Assembly: GCA_036741355.1 (NCBI GenBank)
Contig: DAINSK010000001.1
Span: forward strand, 1-64,000
Reading direction: 5' to 3'
Length of the DNA: 64,000 nt
Source of the DNA: JBBRGK01 sp036741355
Lineage (GTDB): Bacteria; Chloroflexota; Dehalococcoidia; CAUJGQ01
This document shows, in pieces, positions 27,195 through 36,041 of this stretch; positions within the stretch are counted from its first letter, which is position 1, and each line of letters starts with the position of its first letter. The notes beneath the pieces are model-generated. The model had not been told where the DNA came from. It saw only the letters and a list, made by a program, of their open reading frames with translations, and did not search any database. The position numbers and the translations under genes were made by a program.

Positions 27195-27737
27195 ATGGAT
27201 ACGAAGGAACTCAACGGCTCGGATCTGTTCTCGACCTGGGCCTTGTTACATCAATCCTATCTGCTCACTTACAAGTACCTCGATCAGATTGTCTCGCGAC
27301 TGGGTATCTCACAGGCCCAGGCCTCGGTTCTTCTCGTATTGAAAGGAGCGGGTCAGCCGCTTCCCCTCTCCAGGTTGGCCCGCTATCTCGTGCAGGAAGC
27401 CCAAAGCGTTACGAGCCTTGTGGACCGGCTGGAAGCGCGCGCACTGGTCCGCCGGGTACCCGACAGCCGCGACCGCCGTGTGATTCACGTCGAGTTGACC
27501 CAGGCGGGTGATGAGCTATTCAACCAGATCTTCCCTGCCGCCTGGAAGGCCTGTCGCGAAGTGTTCGCAGAGCTAGACAGCAAAGAACTGGACGAGCTTG
27601 CGCAGCTAACGGCCAAAGTGCGCGACCGCAGCGCACAGCTTCTTGGGCTCGACCGCGCTCCATATGAAAAGGCCAGCGAGACGCTGCGCTTCAGTCCAGA
27701 AGTTTTCAGTCGGGCAGCCGTGGCCAGTGGTCGCTAG
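27195..27737 (+). CDS. MarR-family transcriptional regulator
   Basis: A 180-residue winged-helix repressor or activator. The recognition region reads LSRLARYLVQEAQSVTSLVDRLEARALVRRV and the wing has PDSRDRRVIHVELTQAG, both standard for MarR. The start at 27195 follows AGGAG 5 bases upstream; the open frame reaches back to 27021 but has no good start there. The gene is divergent from moaD across a ~190-bp region containing a small inverted repeat (GCCCTC-CAAA-GAGGGC, 27071-27086), a possible operator. Ligand and targets are unknown. Confidence 0.88.
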   Translation: MDTKELNGSDLFSTWALLHQSYLLTYKYLDQIVSRLGISQAQASVLLVLKGAGQPLPLSRLARYLVQEAQSVTSLVDRLEARALVRRVPDSRDRRVIHVELTQAGDELFNQIFPAAWKACREVFAELDSKELDELAQLTAKVRDRSAQLLGLDRAPYEKASETLRFSPEVFSRAAVASGR

Positions 27738-27917
27738 GTCCCGGCGACCATGACTTCTATGTAGACATAGACCAGGCGCCAGTGCTTGTGCGCCTGCGCG
27801 GCACACGATACAAACAGTAACGGAGTTTGCAGGGCCCGCGGCCCCTGCTTGAGCGAGTATGCCGCGGGCTCCTTTTGTACACTTCTGCCCGCAGCCCATC
27901 GCCGTTCCGGAGGTCGC

Positions 27918-28691
27918 ATGGACTCCGTCCTGTATGAACAACATTATCGCCTCGAGGACCACCACTGGTGGTTCGTTGGACGTCGGGAACTAGTGCTGCA
28001 GGTGATGGCCCGGCACGGCGCCGCTGGACTCGTGCCAATTCTCGACCTCGGCTGCGGAACCGGGGGGATGCTGCGACATCTGGCTCAATTTGGAGATGCG
28101 GTCGGCCTCGACAGCGCCCCGGAAGCAGCGGCAGGGTGCCGGCAGCGCGAAGCTCCATTCATACAGGGTTGGGCCACGCGGCTTCCGTTCGCGGACTCTT
28201 CGATCGGCACGATCACTGCGCTGGACGTCATCGAGCACGTTCCCGACGATACCGGCATCCTGAACGAGATTTTTCGAGTGCTCCGGCCCGGCGGTTTGCT
28301 ACTGTTGACGGTTCCCGCGTATCAGTTTCTGTGGAGCCAGCACGACGTGCTCAACCACCACCAGCGCCGTTACCGGCGGAGGGGGATACGGGACCTGGTT
28401 ACTCGTTCAGGATTTGACATCGAAAAGCTGAGCTACTACAACACCTTCCTCTTCCCGGCAGCCGTCGCCCGCAAATCCATCATGCGCTTCAGCCGCAAAG
28501 AGGGGCCGGCGTCCCACCTCGACGACGTCTCGGCGCCGCTCAATGCGATACTCCGGCGCATCCTGTTGTCCGAGCGCTTCGTGGTGAAGCGTTGGAACTT
28601 CCCCTTCGGCGCTTCGCTCATCTGCGCCGCCCGCCGTCCGATGGAAGCTTCGGTTCCATGTGAAGAAGCCCTTGTAGCCGCACTGGGTTGA
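27918..28691 (+). CDS. Class I SAM-dependent methyltransferase
   Basis: A 257-residue methyltransferase with motif I ILDLGCGTGGML (~45-56), the acidic end of strand 2 VGLDSA, motif II region ITALDVIEHVPDD, and FRVLRPGGLLLLTVPAY. The C-terminal part (YRRRGIRDLVTRSGF, then YNTFLFP) is shared with sugar- and lipid-linked methyltransferases of the Methyltransf_11 group. ATG at 27918 follows GGAGG 4 bases upstream. The substrate is not predictable. Confidence 0.87.
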   Translation: MDSVLYEQHYRLEDHHWWFVGRRELVLQVMARHGAAGLVPILDLGCGTGGMLRHLAQFGDAVGLDSAPEAAAGCRQREAPFIQGWATRLPFADSSIGTITALDVIEHVPDDTGILNEIFRVLRPGGLLLLTVPAYQFLWSQHDVLNHHQRRYRRRGIRDLVTRSGFDIEKLSYYNTFLFPAAVARKSIMRFSRKEGPASHLDDVSAPLNAILRRILLSERFVVKRWNFPFGASLICAARRPMEASVPCEEALVAALG

Positions 28692-28761
28692 CGGCAGGCG
28701 CCAGCACTGCGATGAGCAAGAGCAGCGAAGGCAGGTCGGGGCCACCTCGCAGGCTTGAACA

Positions 28762-29283
28762 ATGTTCTCGGCGACACAGTGCTTACAGAAAGCGACCCCC
28801 ATGCAGGACTCAGCTCGTCCGCCGGCACAGCCGTTGCCGCTACTGGATCAAGACCTGGTGGCACGGCTGAAACGCGAAGGCGCGGAAGGCATCATGCCGG
28901 TTCCACGACCGGCGCCGCCCGATCGCCAGGAAACGACGTGGTACCGTCTCGTGACGGCGATCTCGTCCACCTACGTCTACGTCGTCGCCCATACCACGCC
29001 TGAGTCATGCCGCTTTGAGATCGATCCGTCCGGCATCGCCCGATGTTTGCTCTCTGACCAGGTACAGTGGGAACTTCAGTTGCCTGAAGCGGCCTACAGC
29101 CAGTTTGAGCTAGTCGTGGCGATGTGGCGTAATGGGGAGTTGTGTCGCAGCCTCCAGGTGGAAAGCGTTCGCCTAGATGAGCCGCGCCGGCTGAACTCGC
29201 GCGTCCTGTCCGTCGGCATCCTGCCAAGCATGAGCCCGAACCGTCGGACCGAGACCATGGCCCGGCGCACCCGGCGTCGGTAG
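28762..29283 (+). CDS. Hypothetical protein
   Basis: A 173-residue (or 160 from ATG at 28801) soluble protein of unknown function. It has an Arg/Glu-rich helical segment (DLVARLKREGAEGIMPVPRP), a central beta-rich part with TWYRLVTAISSTYVYVVAHT, and a basic C-terminus (RRTETMARRTRRR). No signal peptide or membrane helix is seen. The codon pattern fits the surroundings and the frame covers the interval between the methyltransferase and the RlpA-like gene, so I treat it as real. I recognise no family. Confidence 0.55.
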   Translation: MFSATQCLQKATPMQDSARPPAQPLPLLDQDLVARLKREGAEGIMPVPRPAPPDRQETTWYRLVTAISSTYVYVVAHTTPESCRFEIDPSGIARCLLSDQVQWELQLPEAAYSQFELVVAMWRNGELCRSLQVESVRLDEPRRLNSRVLSVGILPSMSPNRRTETMARRTRRR

Positions 29284-29343
29284 CGCCACGACGTTTGGGC
29301 TGGGGCTCTTTCCCCGAACTACCTTCATGATCCGACCGACACG

Positions 29344-30207
29344 TCACGGAGCCGTCGGCGTTGGGACCGGTGTCGGATTCGCCGAAGGTACCGATGCCGG
29401 CGATTGGTCGACACTAATTTGGACGGTACCGGTCACCACGCCAGCTTCGAGCGGAGCCAGACGGCTGAATGCCGCCGCCGAAAGGTCGATGGCGCCCGCT
29501 CCCATCTGCCCGCGGTCCCGCACCACCACGTTTACGCAGCGAGCATTGGCACATATCTTTAGCGCTGTGCCGCACGGGTAGCTGGTCGAGGCCGCCGTGG
29601 TCGCGTCGTCGGCGTTGAATCGACCGCCGCACGCCAGCACGCCGCCGTCGAATTCGTGGCCGTACCAGCGAATCAAGATCGGTCCGGCGCCCGCCGAACC
29701 GACGGGCCCGCCGAATTGCAGAAAAGCCCCGTCTACCCAGCCGCTGCCTTCCTGCGATTGCACCTGGTACCAGCCATCGTCTGTCGGATCGTTTTGCAGG
29801 TGAACCAGCCTACCAGCGGGGAGCGTAGCAATGATTGGAGCCGTCGTGGATGGCGACGCCCGGAGGCGGACGCCGTCCGCTGCCGACACGGTTGCATCGC
29901 CGTGGGCAGCCGGTACAGCCGAAAAGTCGAGGTAGACGCCTTTCACGTAGCCAAGCAGCCCACCAGCGTTGACCTCGTACCAACCGTCGTCTAGCGGCGC
30001 GCTCAAAACGTCGACGGAGGTGCCGTAAGCCAGGACCGCGATCACGGCGCCGGATGCGGACGGCGCGTCACGCAGGTTGAGCCCGTCGGGCGAGTTGACG
30101 CGGGCACGCGTTGCAGCGGCGCCAGATCCGGCTGACACGAGCAGGAAGGTAATTGCAAGAACGAGACCGAGGCCGCACCCGCCTGGGTTAACCCACCGAA
30201 GCGTCAA
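29344..30207 (-). CDS. Secreted protein with two SH3b domains and an RlpA-like domain
   Basis: A 287-residue exported protein with a signal peptide (LGLVLAITFLLVSAGSGAAA, ~residues 12-31), two bacterial SH3 domains (~35-95 and ~105-165, each with LRDAPS/LRASPS and a GWY element), and a double-psi beta-barrel of the RlpA/septal-ring type (GP-ILIRWYGHEFDGG... VRDRGQMGAGAIDLS). The SH3b parts suggest cell-wall targeting; the RlpA part suggests glycan binding or lytic activity. The start is TTG at 30207 with GGAG 9 bases before it, just after the ADH stop. The C-terminus is Pro/Thr-rich. Confidence 0.82.
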   Translation of the reverse strand: MTLRWVNPGGCGLGLVLAITFLLVSAGSGAAATRARVNSPDGLNLRDAPSASGAVIAVLAYGTSVDVLSAPLDDGWYEVNAGGLLGYVKGVYLDFSAVPAAHGDATVSAADGVRLRASPSTTAPIIATLPAGRLVHLQNDPTDDGWYQVQSQEGSGWVDGAFLQFGGPVGSAGAGPILIRWYGHEFDGGVLACGGRFNADDATTAASTSYPCGTALKICANARCVNVVVRDRGQMGAGAIDLSAAAFSRLAPLEAGVVTGTVQISVDQSPASVPSANPTPVPTPTAP

Positions 30208-30210
30208 ATG

Positions 30211-31263
30211 TTAATACTCCATAATGCTGCGACCGAATATCTCGCCACGTTCCAACGCGTGGACCGCTTCGTTGATCTGGTCCAGGCGGTAACGTCGCGT
30301 AACCAGCTTGTCCAGCGGCAGCCTTCCCTGCTTGAACCACTCCACATACAGCGCAAAGTCGCGCTCGGGTACGCCCGAGCCGCCGAGCGAGCCTCTAAAT
30401 ATACGCTCGCCGACCAGTAATTGCCGGGCATCGATCGTGGCCGGTCCCTGGGGCACGCCAACGAGCACGGCGGTGCCGCCCGGCCCGACGCCCCAGTCGT
30501 TTCCGCGCGTCGCCAATAAGATCTGGCTCATCGTTTGGGCTACACCGATGGCATCGAAAGCATAGTCGACGCCGCCGTCGCTGAGCTCCCGCACCGCCTA
30601 TACAGCATCCGACGTCGAAGCGTTGACACAATGAGTAGCGCCGAAGTCGCGCGCGAAGTCCAGCTTTGCCGGGTCGAGATCCACCGCGATAATCATGCCC
30701 GCGCCGACGTTTGCCGCAGCCTGAATCGCGCAAAGCCCGACGCCGCCGGCGCCAAATACCGCGACGCTTTCGACCGGCTGCACGTTTGCTGTGTTCATCA
30801 CTGCACCGCATCCCGTAATAACGGCGCAGCCGATGATCGCGGTTACGTCGGTCGGAACGTCCGCGGGAAGCTGCACGACGAACGCTTCGTCACAGATTGT
30901 ATGCTCCGCCCAGGTAAACACATTGCGGGAACCGGTACGCTGGCCGCGCCAATCGACCGTCGCCGCTTGAGGCGGCGGGGCACCTTTGCGTGGGAGGCGC
31001 GGAATCCAGGTGACCATCACCCGGTCGCCTTCCTTCACATGCGTCACCCCGCGGCCCTTCGATTCGACCACTCCCGTCGCCTCGTGACCGAGCAGGGTGG
31101 GTACAGGCCATTTTGGATCGTGGATGTTATGAAGCTGAGAGTGACAGATGCCGCTGGCAAAAAGTTTGACCAACACCTGGTTTGGACCGGGATCCGGACA
31201 AATTATCTCGTCGACGATCAGGGGCTTGCCGTGTTCGGCAAGTATTGCGGCATGGGTGCGCAT
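30211..31263 (-). pseudogene. Zinc-type alcohol dehydrogenase interrupted by an in-frame amber codon
   Basis: A medium-chain dehydrogenase of 350 codons, from ATG at 31263. It has the zinc site HEATGVV, CHSQLH and the NAD fold GAGGVGLCAIQ; the tail ends RREI-like EIFGRSIMEY. Codon 222 is TAG (30600-30598), between DAV and AVRELSDGG, and the same frame continues intact to 30211. Related enzymes usually carry Glu here (GAG), so a single G-to-T change would explain it. The usual four structural-zinc cysteines are absent. It may be a recent nonsense mutation, a sequencing error or two separate parts. Confidence 0.8.
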
Positions 31264-31436
31264 GGCAATCCTTCGCTTCCGGGCCGTGATGGAACACAGA
31301 CGGCTGTCGGCTTTGCCTTGCTGAAGGGCGGCACCACGTCACGTGCAAGGAAGGGTGCAACGTGCAGCAGGCGGGCGCGAGCATAGCATGCCGCGAACTG
31401 CCTGTCAGCTCTCTGAGAGCCCGTGCTTTCAGAACG

Positions 31437-32192
31437 TTAGCGAAACGTGGACGCGACCGGCCGCCATCGCGTCGCGGCCATCAGGGGTGCCTGTGCTGCG
31501 CCAGACAGCGTTGAAGCAGCTACTGGGGGACGCGGCACTGGTCGCGCGATTGCCGCGGCAGCAGTACGGCTCCGCACCCTGAGCTTCGCGAGAACGGCCT
31601 TCACGTGGTTCTTGACTGTGTGCTCGGAGAGCACCAGCCGCTGGGCGATCTCGCGGTTCGAGACGCCTTCTGCGATGAGGTCAAGGACCTCGCGCTCCCG
31701 CGCGCTCAACTCGTGCAGGCGGGGATCCTCCGCCGCAGGCGCGGTCAGCGCCGCGTGACGGCGCAGTGCGATCACGACCTTCATCGTCAGCGTCCGCGAT
31801 AAGGCGGCCTCGCCAGCACGGAGTCCCCGCAACGCACGCACGAGACCCAACGGCGCAACATCCTTGGTCAGATAGCCGGAAGCGCCTGCGCTCAACGCCG
31901 CCAGCAGCTGGTCCTCATCAGCCTGTACGCCAAACATGATCACGTGCGGCTCATCGCTGCGGCTTCGTACCGCGCGCACGACGTCGAGGGGTTCACATGA
32001 GCAGTTATCGGCGTCTATCAGCACGACCTCGGGGTCAAAACGGTCAACAACATAGCCGGCGTCAGAAAGCCTGTCCGTCTCGGCGACAACGTGCATATCG
32101 GGTTGGGTGTCGATTGCGGCTCTCAGGCCCGCGCGGAGCAGCGGGTGGCTTGTAAATAACACGATCCGTATTGGCACATTGACCGCGTTCAT
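31437..32192 (-). CDS. NarL/LuxR-family response regulator with atypical receiver
   Basis: A 251-residue regulator: receiver domain (~8-125) and a LuxR helix-turn-helix (~170-230, LSAREREVLDLIAEGVSNREIAQRL, VLSEHTVKNHV). The receiver keeps the likely phospho-Asp (Asp60 in VLIDAD) and the conserved Lys (LTKD), but the acidic pair that binds magnesium is replaced by Thr14-Ser15 (VLFTSHPLL in place of VDDHPL). It may act without phosphorylation. ATG at 32192 is preferred over TTG at 32216. No histidine kinase lies beside it. Confidence 0.85.
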   Translation of the reverse strand: MNAVNVPIRIVLFTSHPLLRAGLRAAIDTQPDMHVVAETDRLSDAGYVVDRFDPEVVLIDADNCSCEPLDVVRAVRSRSDEPHVIMFGVQADEDQLLAALSAGASGYLTKDVAPLGLVRALRGLRAGEAALSRTLTMKVVIALRRHAALTAPAAEDPRLHELSAREREVLDLIAEGVSNREIAQRLVLSEHTVKNHVKAVLAKLRVRSRTAAAAIARPVPRPPVAASTLSGAAQAPLMAATRWRPVASTFR

Positions 32193-32533
32193 GGCAGAGC
32201 TCCACAAAGAAATCAACGCCGTATCCGCGTATTAGAGGATAGTATCACAACTCCGGTATGACACCACATTTTATCCCGAAATTATGAATAATTCGTTGCG
32301 TCCAGCAAAGCGGTCGCCGGCTGTGCATAGCGGCTGGTATAGGACCGATAATGGTGCTCCGCGTCCAACATCAAACGTCTCCCGGATCAGCCAATCGCTC
32401 GGCACAGCTGGCAAACATTGACGAGAGCGTAAGAGTCAGGGAATTGACGCCGGCCTTTTCCGCGGGTATACTTGTGATAGTTCCCACAAGCACAATGCAG
32501 CCGGACATGTCGTCCTGCGCGGAGGTTTTTTAT
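32193..32533. other. Divergent spacer with promoter for the 59-residue gene
   Basis: No gene is seen in this 341-bp region between the response regulator and the small plus-strand gene. It is AT-richer than its neighbours, and holds the promoter at 32444-32472. Frames to the left of 32534 lack a ribosome site. Confidence 0.6.
32444..32472 (+). promoter_or_regulatory. Sigma70-type promoter of the 59-residue gene
   Basis: TTGACG (32444-32449), a 17-base spacer and TATACT (32467-32472). This is one of the best-matching promoters in the window and would start a transcript near 32479, ~55 bases ahead of the gene. Confidence 0.75.
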
Positions 32534-32713
32534 TTGGAATCCATTCTGTATGCACAGCAAGTCGTCCAAGAGCTTGACGTGCGCTTCAAATCGCCGCAGT
32601 TTTCACAGCGCACCGCATACTTCGGCGAGGTGCGCAAGCGATTGCTACGCCGGCGAACCGATGCCCGTCGCGCCGATGTTTCGGTCGGCAATCTGATGCA
32701 AACGACCTGGTAA
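32534..32713 (+). CDS. Small uncharacterised 59-residue protein
   Basis: A short gene with its own promoter (32444-32472), a GGAGG site 8 bases before the TTG start, and a strong terminator 50 bp after the stop. The protein is polar and basic (QQVVQELDVRFKSPQFSQ, then RKRLLRRRTDARRADVSVG) with no membrane helix or cysteine motif. It could be a nucleic-acid-binding or adaptor peptide, but I recognise no family. The frame is open from 32351, but the earlier starts lack a ribosome site, so I start at TTG 32534. It stands alone between the response regulator and hsp20. Confidence 0.65.
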   Translation: MESILYAQQVVQELDVRFKSPQFSQRTAYFGEVRKRLLRRRTDARRADVSVGNLMQTTW

Positions 32714-32763
32714 CACGCCGGCGTGCATCGCCGCACATCGAGCGGTAGCTCAATCCTCTCGCC

Positions 32764-32802
32764 GTTGGGACCGAACTGTTGAAGTTCGGCCCCAACTCTT
32801 TT
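32764..32802 (+). terminator. Rho-independent terminator
   Basis: A 14-bp stem with one mismatch (GTTGGGACCGAACT / AGTTCGGCCCCAAC), a 5-base loop GTTGA and a following TCTTTT. It ends the transcript of the 59-residue gene. Confidence 0.85.
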
Positions 32803-32918
32803 GGTCCTACATCAACCAGATCAGGCACGACCGGCACGTGGACCTGCAATCGGGTCATGCGCCACAAAAGTGGTACATTGGGGTCCGTAGCACCTCGCAA
32901 GCGCAGGAGCAGCCTCGC

Positions 32919-33374
32919 ATGAGCGAACGCGCCCGGTTCGCGTCCGATTTCGACCACGTCACCGAACATCTCGAACAGATGTGGGGCCGCCTACTTTCCG
33001 GTACGCCAGTCGGTCCAGGTAATCCCCGCTACGCGCGACCCATGATCGAGCCACCGACCGACGTGTTTCAAACCCAGGACGACATCGTCGTTCTGATCGA
33101 AATCGCCGGCATGCGTGGCCAGGAGGTCGAGATCCAGCTCGAAGGTCGGCTCATGACCGTGCGCGGCGAAAAGTGCGACCGGCGGGCGCATCATTCGGGT
33201 CACGTGTACAACGTGATGGAAATCCAATATGGGCCTTTCGAGCGCTCGATTCTGCTGCCCGCGGACGTCGATCAGGAACAGGTCGCCGTGGAGTACGACG
33301 ACGGGCTGCTAAAGATTACGCTCCCACGCCGCGCCCGACAGGCGCACACTCGGGTTCGGATCACCGTTCGCTGA
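32919..33374 (+). CDS. Hsp20/alpha-crystallin small heat-shock protein
   Basis: A 151-residue ATP-independent holdase chaperone. The alpha-crystallin domain (~45-140) has PPTDVFQTQDDIVVLIEIAGMRG at its start and ends with the family signature VAVEYDDGLLKITLPR. The N-terminal arm is short and helical. ATG at 32919 follows AGGAG 9 bases upstream. It is 54 bp ahead of lon on the same strand, so chaperone and protease may be expressed together under heat or misfolding stress. Confidence 0.93.
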   Translation: MSERARFASDFDHVTEHLEQMWGRLLSGTPVGPGNPRYARPMIEPPTDVFQTQDDIVVLIEIAGMRGQEVEIQLEGRLMTVRGEKCDRRAHHSGHVYNVMEIQYGPFERSILLPADVDQEQVAVEYDDGLLKITLPRRARQAHTRVRITVR

Positions 33375-33428
33375 CGCGGTCTACTCCGCCCGTTCTTCAA
33401 ATTCCAACCCTCCCGCGAGGCTATAAGC

Positions 33429-35963
33429 ATGACGGATGATCCTCGAAATCCCGACAAGGACGGGGATACTGCCGCCGAAACAATTTCGCCCTCCCAGGCT
33501 GAATCGACCGGTGCGGTAACCGGCGAACCGACGGACGACGATCCCGCGGGCTCTTCAGCCGAGAACGCACAAGCCGTCACGGAAAGCGCGCCCGGCGACG
33601 ACCAAGCACCCCCACAGATCTATATCCCGGACGTATTGCCCGTTCTTCGAACCGGCGCCAGTGTGCTGTATCCGGCGATCGTTGTACCGCTCGTGACATC
33701 CGAAGAGCCCGACGTCCGCGCGATCGACGACGCCGTGACGAACACCGCCCGAATCATCGCCGTGGTCGCCCTGAAGCATGGCCAGAGCGGCGCTTATGAT
33801 GGCGACCTGCAGCCGGTCGGGACCGCTGCGCAGATCCTCCGTATGGCCAAAACGCCGAACGGAACGCTTCAGGCGCTTATTCAGGGCGTCAGGCGCGTTC
33901 GCATCGTCGGAATTGAGCAAGACGAGCCGTGGATTCGCGCCCGGGTCGAAAGCATCGAGGAGGTAGCTGAACCGAGCACGGAGCTCGAAGCGCTGACTCG
34001 CAACGCGGCCGGCCTTTTCCAGAACATCGTCACCCTGAGCGAGATGATCCCGGGCGAGCTCGCCGCGGCAGTCTCACAGATCAATCAGCCCGGCAACCTG
34101 GCCGACTTCATCGCGGCGAACGCCAACCTCAAGCCGGAGGACCGGCAGGCGGTTCTCGAAGCGGCCAACGTTACCGATCGACTGCGCGTCCTCGGCGCCG
34201 CCCTCGCCGCCGAGCTCGCCGTACTGGAAGTCAGCAGCCAGATCCGAACCCAGGTGCGCGGCGACCTGGATAAGCGGCAACGGGAATTCATCCTGCGGGA
34301 ACAGATGCGCGCGATCCAGAAAGAGCTTGGCGACGAAGATCAACCAGAGATCGGCGAGCTGCGCCACAAGATCGAAGAAGCGCACCTGCCCGAAGAGGCG
34401 CGGAAGCAGGCGGATCGCGAGTTGGAGCGGCTGGCGCAAATGACGCAGGCGGCGGCCGAATACCAGGTTGCCCGCACCTACCTCGAATGGCTCGCCGATC
34501 TTCCATGGGATAGGCGCTCAATCGACAACCTCGACATTCGGCGGGCAGAGGAGATCCTGGACGAGGACCACTACGGACTGAAGAAGGTGAAACAGCGCAT
34601 CCTCGATTACCTGGCGGTGCGCACCCTGCGCGAAGACACCCGCGGCCCCATTCTGTGCTTCGTGGGCCCGCCCGGCGTTGGCAAGACAAGCCTAGGACAA
34701 TCGATCGCTCGCGCCACCGGCCGAAAGTTTGTCCGGCTGTCGCTGGGCGGAATTCGCGACGAGGCAGACATCCGCGGCCACCGGCGCACATACGTCGGCG
34801 CCATGCCCGGCCGCATCATCCAGGAAATCCGGCGTGCCGAGGTCAACAATCCACTCATGATCCTGGACGAGGTGGATAAACTGGGCAGTGACTACCGCGG
34901 CGATCCATCGTCGGCCCTGCTCGAAGCGCTCGATCCCGCCCAGAACAACACGTTCGTCGATCATTACCTCGATGTGCCGTTCGACCTGTCGCACGTTATG
35001 TTCATTACCACCGCAAACGTACTGGACACGATCCCCGATCCGCTGCGCGATCGGATGGAGATCATCGAACTCGACGGTTACACCGAGAAAGAGAAGCTAG
35101 AGATAGGGCGGCGCTACCTGTTGCCCAGGCAGACGCGGGAGAACGGGCTCCAGCCGGACCAGATCACGGTTCCCGAGGAGACGCTGGTAGAAATTATCAG
35201 CGGCTATACCCGCGAGGCTGGTGTGCGGAACCTTGAACGTCTGATCGGCGCCATTTGCCGGCACGTCGCCCGGCAGGTCGCGGCCGGCGACCTCGAGCCA
35301 AAGACGATCACACCCGGCCTCCTACCGGAGATCTTTGGGCGTACCCGCTACTTCGAAGAGCTGGCCAACGAGCAGGATGAGATTGGCGTAGTAACCGGCA
35401 TGGCGGCCACGGGCGCCGGCGGGGATATCCTCTTCATCGAAGCCTCCGCGGTTCCTGGCAAAGGCAATCTGACGCTGACCGGCAAACTGGGCGACGTCAT
35501 GCAGGAGTCGGCCCGAGCGGCGCTGACGTACGCGCGCTCGCGTGCGGCGGCGTTGAACATCGCCGGCGATTTCTTCGAGACGCATGACATTCACGTCCAC
35601 GTTCCGGCGGGCGCGACTCCCAAAGATGGCCCGTCGGCGGGCGTGACGATAGCCACGGCCATCATCTCGGCGATTACGCGGCGCCCGGTACGCAAGGAAG
35701 TAGCGATGACGGGGGAGATCACCCTCCGCGGTCGGGTTCTACCCGTAGGCGCCATCAAACAGAAGGTGCTGGCGGCGCACCGAGCCGGCTGTCGAAAGAT
35801 CTGCTTACCCAAAGAGAACGAGCCGGACTACGCGGACGTGCCAGCGGACGTGCGCAACGACCTCTCGGTCGTATTTGCGTCCCACGTCGACGACGTCCTC
35901 AACACCGCGCTGCACGACCGTCCACGGGCCGAAAAGGTGCGCATCAAGCCGACCGCGGCGTGA
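33429..35963 (+). CDS. lon: Lon ATP-dependent protease
   Basis: An 844-residue Lon protease that degrades misfolded and regulatory proteins. It has an acidic N-terminal extension (~1-60), the substrate-binding LON domain (~65-270), AAA+ module with Walker A GPPGVGKT (~413-420) and Walker B LMILDEVDK, and the serine protease domain with the catalytic dyad Ser736 (PKDGPSAG) and Lys779 (GAIKQK). The extension of ~60 Asp/Ser/Pro-rich residues is longer than in E. coli. ATG at 33429 has GAGG about 7 bases upstream. It lies downstream of hsp20 and may be in the same stress unit. Confidence 0.96.
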   Translation: MTDDPRNPDKDGDTAAETISPSQAESTGAVTGEPTDDDPAGSSAENAQAVTESAPGDDQAPPQIYIPDVLPVLRTGASVLYPAIVVPLVTSEEPDVRAIDDAVTNTARIIAVVALKHGQSGAYDGDLQPVGTAAQILRMAKTPNGTLQALIQGVRRVRIVGIEQDEPWIRARVESIEEVAEPSTELEALTRNAAGLFQNIVTLSEMIPGELAAAVSQINQPGNLADFIAANANLKPEDRQAVLEAANVTDRLRVLGAALAAELAVLEVSSQIRTQVRGDLDKRQREFILREQMRAIQKELGDEDQPEIGELRHKIEEAHLPEEARKQADRELERLAQMTQAAAEYQVARTYLEWLADLPWDRRSIDNLDIRRAEEILDEDHYGLKKVKQRILDYLAVRTLREDTRGPILCFVGPPGVGKTSLGQSIARATGRKFVRLSLGGIRDEADIRGHRRTYVGAMPGRIIQEIRRAEVNNPLMILDEVDKLGSDYRGDPSSALLEALDPAQNNTFVDHYLDVPFDLSHVMFITTANVLDTIPDPLRDRMEIIELDGYTEKEKLEIGRRYLLPRQTRENGLQPDQITVPEETLVEIISGYTREAGVRNLERLIGAICRHVARQVAAGDLEPKTITPGLLPEIFGRTRYFEELANEQDEIGVVTGMAATGAGGDILFIEASAVPGKGNLTLTGKLGDVMQESARAALTYARSRAAALNIAGDFFETHDIHVHVPAGATPKDGPSAGVTIATAIISAITRRPVRKEVAMTGEITLRGRVLPVGAIKQKVLAAHRAGCRKICLPKENEPDYADVPADVRNDLSVVFASHVDDVLNTALHDRPRAEKVRIKPTAA

Positions 35964-36041
35964 TGCCCGCGCCATATGGTACTCTGCGCTGGCACGGCGG
36001 TAGGTGTGATACCGCACGTAATCGGTTGAGTAGGGAGCGGC

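Noticed and set aside
30598..30600. Programmed readthrough or pyrrolysine at the TAG
   Set aside because: There is no pylT/pylS or stop-context signal in the window; a single base change explains it.
30535..31386. Plus-strand frame of 283 codons opposite the alcohol dehydrogenase
   Set aside because: The minus strand carries all the dehydrogenase motifs; the plus-strand translation has none.
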